64,000 nucleotides of DNA. Source: Phycisphaerae bacterium. GTDB lineage: Bacteria; Planctomycetota; Phycisphaerae; UBA1845. How positions within the stretch are numbered: position 1 is the first letter of the stretch; each line of letters opens with the position of its first letter. The translations under genes and the position numbers were made by a program. Location of the stretch: the NCBI GenBank assembly GCA_022072505.1, contig JAJVHU010000058.1, positions 28,165 through 92,164 on the forward strand. The letters are read 5' to 3'. Below, piece by piece: positions 62,923 to 64,000 of the stretch. The notes beneath the pieces were generated by a model. The model made no database searches. It was given only the letters and a program-made list of their open reading frames with translations, and had not been told where the DNA came from.

Positions 62923-63170
62923 TCAAGCTGTTCCTGGTCGCTCATGAAAAAGCGATTCCCCCGCCATCCCCCCCGGCTTCTCCACCCCCATCAACTCCAG
63001 CAGCGTCGGGGCGATGTCCGCGAGGCGACCTCCTTCGCGCAGACCCGGACCGCCGGACGGTGGCGCATCAGGGCCAGGCGCGTCGGGCCGCTCCAACCCC
63101 TTCCCCACCACGACGCACTCCACCGGGTATGTGGTGTGCGCCGTGTGCGGGCCGCCGGTGGCGGTCGGGT
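62923..63170 (-). pseudogene. gpmI: 3' remnant of 2,3-bisphosphoglycerate-independent phosphoglycerate mutase
   Basis: About 80 codons match only the C-terminus of i[12 protein letters not shown]...VVVG, then [19 protein letters not shown] and the normal end GESLF. In the complete family protein (about 510 residues) 85 percent would lie upstream. Homology stops at 63166-63170, exactly where the REP palindrome begins, so the gene was split or truncated by the REP-RAYT element. The remaining 5' part, if it exists, is beyond 64000. Confidence 0.8.
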
Positions 63171-63204
63171 GGCATGCTCTCGCTGTACTCAGCGTGAGCA
63201 TGCC
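63171..63204. repeat. REP palindrome, left flank of RAYT
   Basis: A nested palindrome: GGCATGCTC-T-CGCTG-TACT-CAGCG-T-GAGCATGCC. With five extra bases (CGGGT) outside, it is the inverted copy of 63946-63984. A decayed relative (CGCTCAGCGCGAGCATG) follows near 63227. Confidence 0.85.
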
Positions 63205-63266
63205 AACAGGTGCCTCGTTCTCGACCCGCTCAGCGCGAGCATGTACCTCCCACGTGCTCCGTTTGA

Positions 63267-63875
63267 TCATGCGATGCCGCGCTTGATTCGCCAATGTCCC
63301 GGCGGAAACGGAATGGATTGCACGTCCGGGATCAACGGCGACTCGCCCGTGCCGGCGAAGTACGCCGCGCTGGACCAGCGCCAGAGTTCCGGCAACTCGA
63401 CCAGACCCGCTCGTACGGGGTTCGCGTGAATGTAATCAATCGTGGCATGAATGGTGCGCGGTTCATGCAGATCGCGGTCGTAGCCGCCGCCGCGCTGCCA
63501 GAAGCGGTACGCGGAATCTCCGTTCGGCTGCGAATCCAGCATCATCGGAAGGAAAGCCGGCGCTTCGCGCTTCAACCATCCCACGGCCCGGCGGGTCACC
63601 GGCAGCTTGATGGCGGAGAGAATGCTTTGAATGCGGAACGCGCTGGTGCGAGGCCAGAGAATCAGATGCACATGGTTCGGCATGAAGACGTACGTCCAGA
63701 GATCGAGCGCGTATCGCTGACGGGTGCGCTCGATTGCGTCGGCCAGCCACTGGCAGGTGCGCTCGCGAGCAAGAAACGGCTTCCGGTGAAAGCACGAAAA
63801 GGTCAGCGCATGGGCGGCTCTGAGATCATCAGAGCTGCGACGCAGCTTGCGAATGCGCCCGTCGGGAAGACGCAT
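63267..63875 (-). CDS. REP-associated tyrosine transposase (RAYT)
   Basis: A 202-residue IS200/Y1-type HUH endonuclease, expected to cut and move REP palindromes. HUH motif in [14 protein letters not shown]; the conserved Tyr-containing helix is near [19 protein letters not shown], followed by [14 protein letters not shown] 63875 with AGGAAGG upstream is preferred over the longer open frame (to 63956), which begins inside a REP. The gene is framed by inverted REP copies, the normal RAYT arrangement. Confidence 0.88.
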   Translation of the reverse strand: MRLPDGRIRKLRRSSDDLRAAHALTFSCFHRKPFLARERTCQWLADAIERTRQRYALDLWTYVFMPNHVHLILWPRTSAFRIQSILSAIKLPVTRRAVGWLKREAPAFLPMMLDSQPNGDSAYRFWQRGGGYDRDLHEPRTIHATIDYIHANPVRAGLVELPELWRWSSAAYFAGTGESPLIPDVQSIPFPPGHWRIKRGIA

Positions 63876-63945
63876 GACGCCCTTCCTGTGAAGCAAACCT
63901 GTTGGCGCTGGGATCGAGACGTTTTCTCCGGCCTGCTCGCGCGCC

Positions 63946-63979
63946 CTCATGCTCACGCTGAGTACAGCGAGAGCATGCC
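63946..63979. repeat. REP palindrome, right flank of RAYT
   Basis: Inverted copy of 63171-63204 (CATGCTC-A-CGCTG-AGTA-CAGCG-A-GAGCATGCC), differing only at its outer left base. ACCCG follows, matching CGGGT outside the left copy. Confidence 0.85.
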
Positions 63980-63986
63980 ACCCGCC

Positions 63987-64000
63987 CGCTGAGTACAGCG
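63987..64000. repeat. Inner part of a further REP palindrome at window edge
   Basis: CGCTG-AGTA-CAGCG is the central stem of the same REP, so a REP cluster continues beyond the window. Confidence 0.7.

Noticed and set aside
1..64000. CRISPR arrays, tRNA and rRNA genes
   Set aside because: No regularly spaced repeats, no tRNA T-loop pattern (GTTCGAATC-type) in a cloverleaf setting, and no rRNA-like sequence noticed by eye.

Overview
The window is GC-rich, densely coded bacterial DNA. Several features point to a Planctomycetota bacterium, most likely of the Phycisphaerae type: secreted proteins with a calcium-binding DCNGNG-type C-terminal segment, a lipoprotein with an Asn/Asp-rich linker, a DUF4159 protein, a CxxCGYxLxGN zinc-ribbon protein, and dispersed intergenic repeats that in other planctomycetes are often mis-called as short ORFs. 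Gram-negative envelope genes are present (lpxI, lnt, a fused secDF, a WecA-type transferase, an mreD-like gene). This taxonomic call is inference. I saw no rRNA, tRNA or CRISPR array.

Layout. 1-18.7 kb: the N-terminus of an Ada DNA-repair protein cut by the window edge, a WecA/MraY-type transferase, M17 aminopeptidase, a large beta-propeller/amidohydrolase, LpxI, a BaiN/HI0933-type flavoprotein, a serine beta-lactamase-like protein, an S41 protease, a ROK kinase, small membrane proteins, an FmdB zinc ribbon and a secreted Cys-rich protein. 18.7-29.3 kb: secDF, lnt coupled to a HEAT-repeat lipoprotein, an mreD-like gene, a PyrD-like flavoprotein and a Gfo/Idh/MocA oxidoreductase. 29.5-38.3 kb: a membrane-organisation neighbourhood made of NfeD/ClpP-class protease, a small NfeD, flotillin FloA, a membrane-anchored Pro-rich protein and two translationally coupled dynamin-like GTPases. 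A toxin-antitoxin pair with a broken PIN toxin sits inside it. 38.4-58.9 kb: a diguanylate cyclase with a receiver-like partner, queE, two very large envelope proteins, an aldo-keto reductase, a coupled FabZ/FabI pair, an HtrA-type protease, a DUF971 protein, a three-gene unit ending in a MazF-like toxin, YgfZ, a BNR-repeat secreted protein, and glmS. 59-64 kb: an accessory segment with a DUF5131 protein, a DNA methyltransferase coupled to a putative restriction enzyme (visibly lower GC), a 3' remnant of gpmI, and a RAYT transposase framed by inverted REP palindromes.

Many gene pairs overlap by ATGA or GTGA, so translational coupling is common here. At least four repeat families are dispersed through the window. 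One of them, a triple hairpin, lies in frame inside the amidohydrolase gene. The most notable observations are the flotillin/NfeD/dynamin neighbourhood, the REP-RAYT element that has cut gpmI, the in-gene REP cluster, the restriction-modification/DUF5131 island, and a C-terminal domain shared by two otherwise unrelated secreted proteins.
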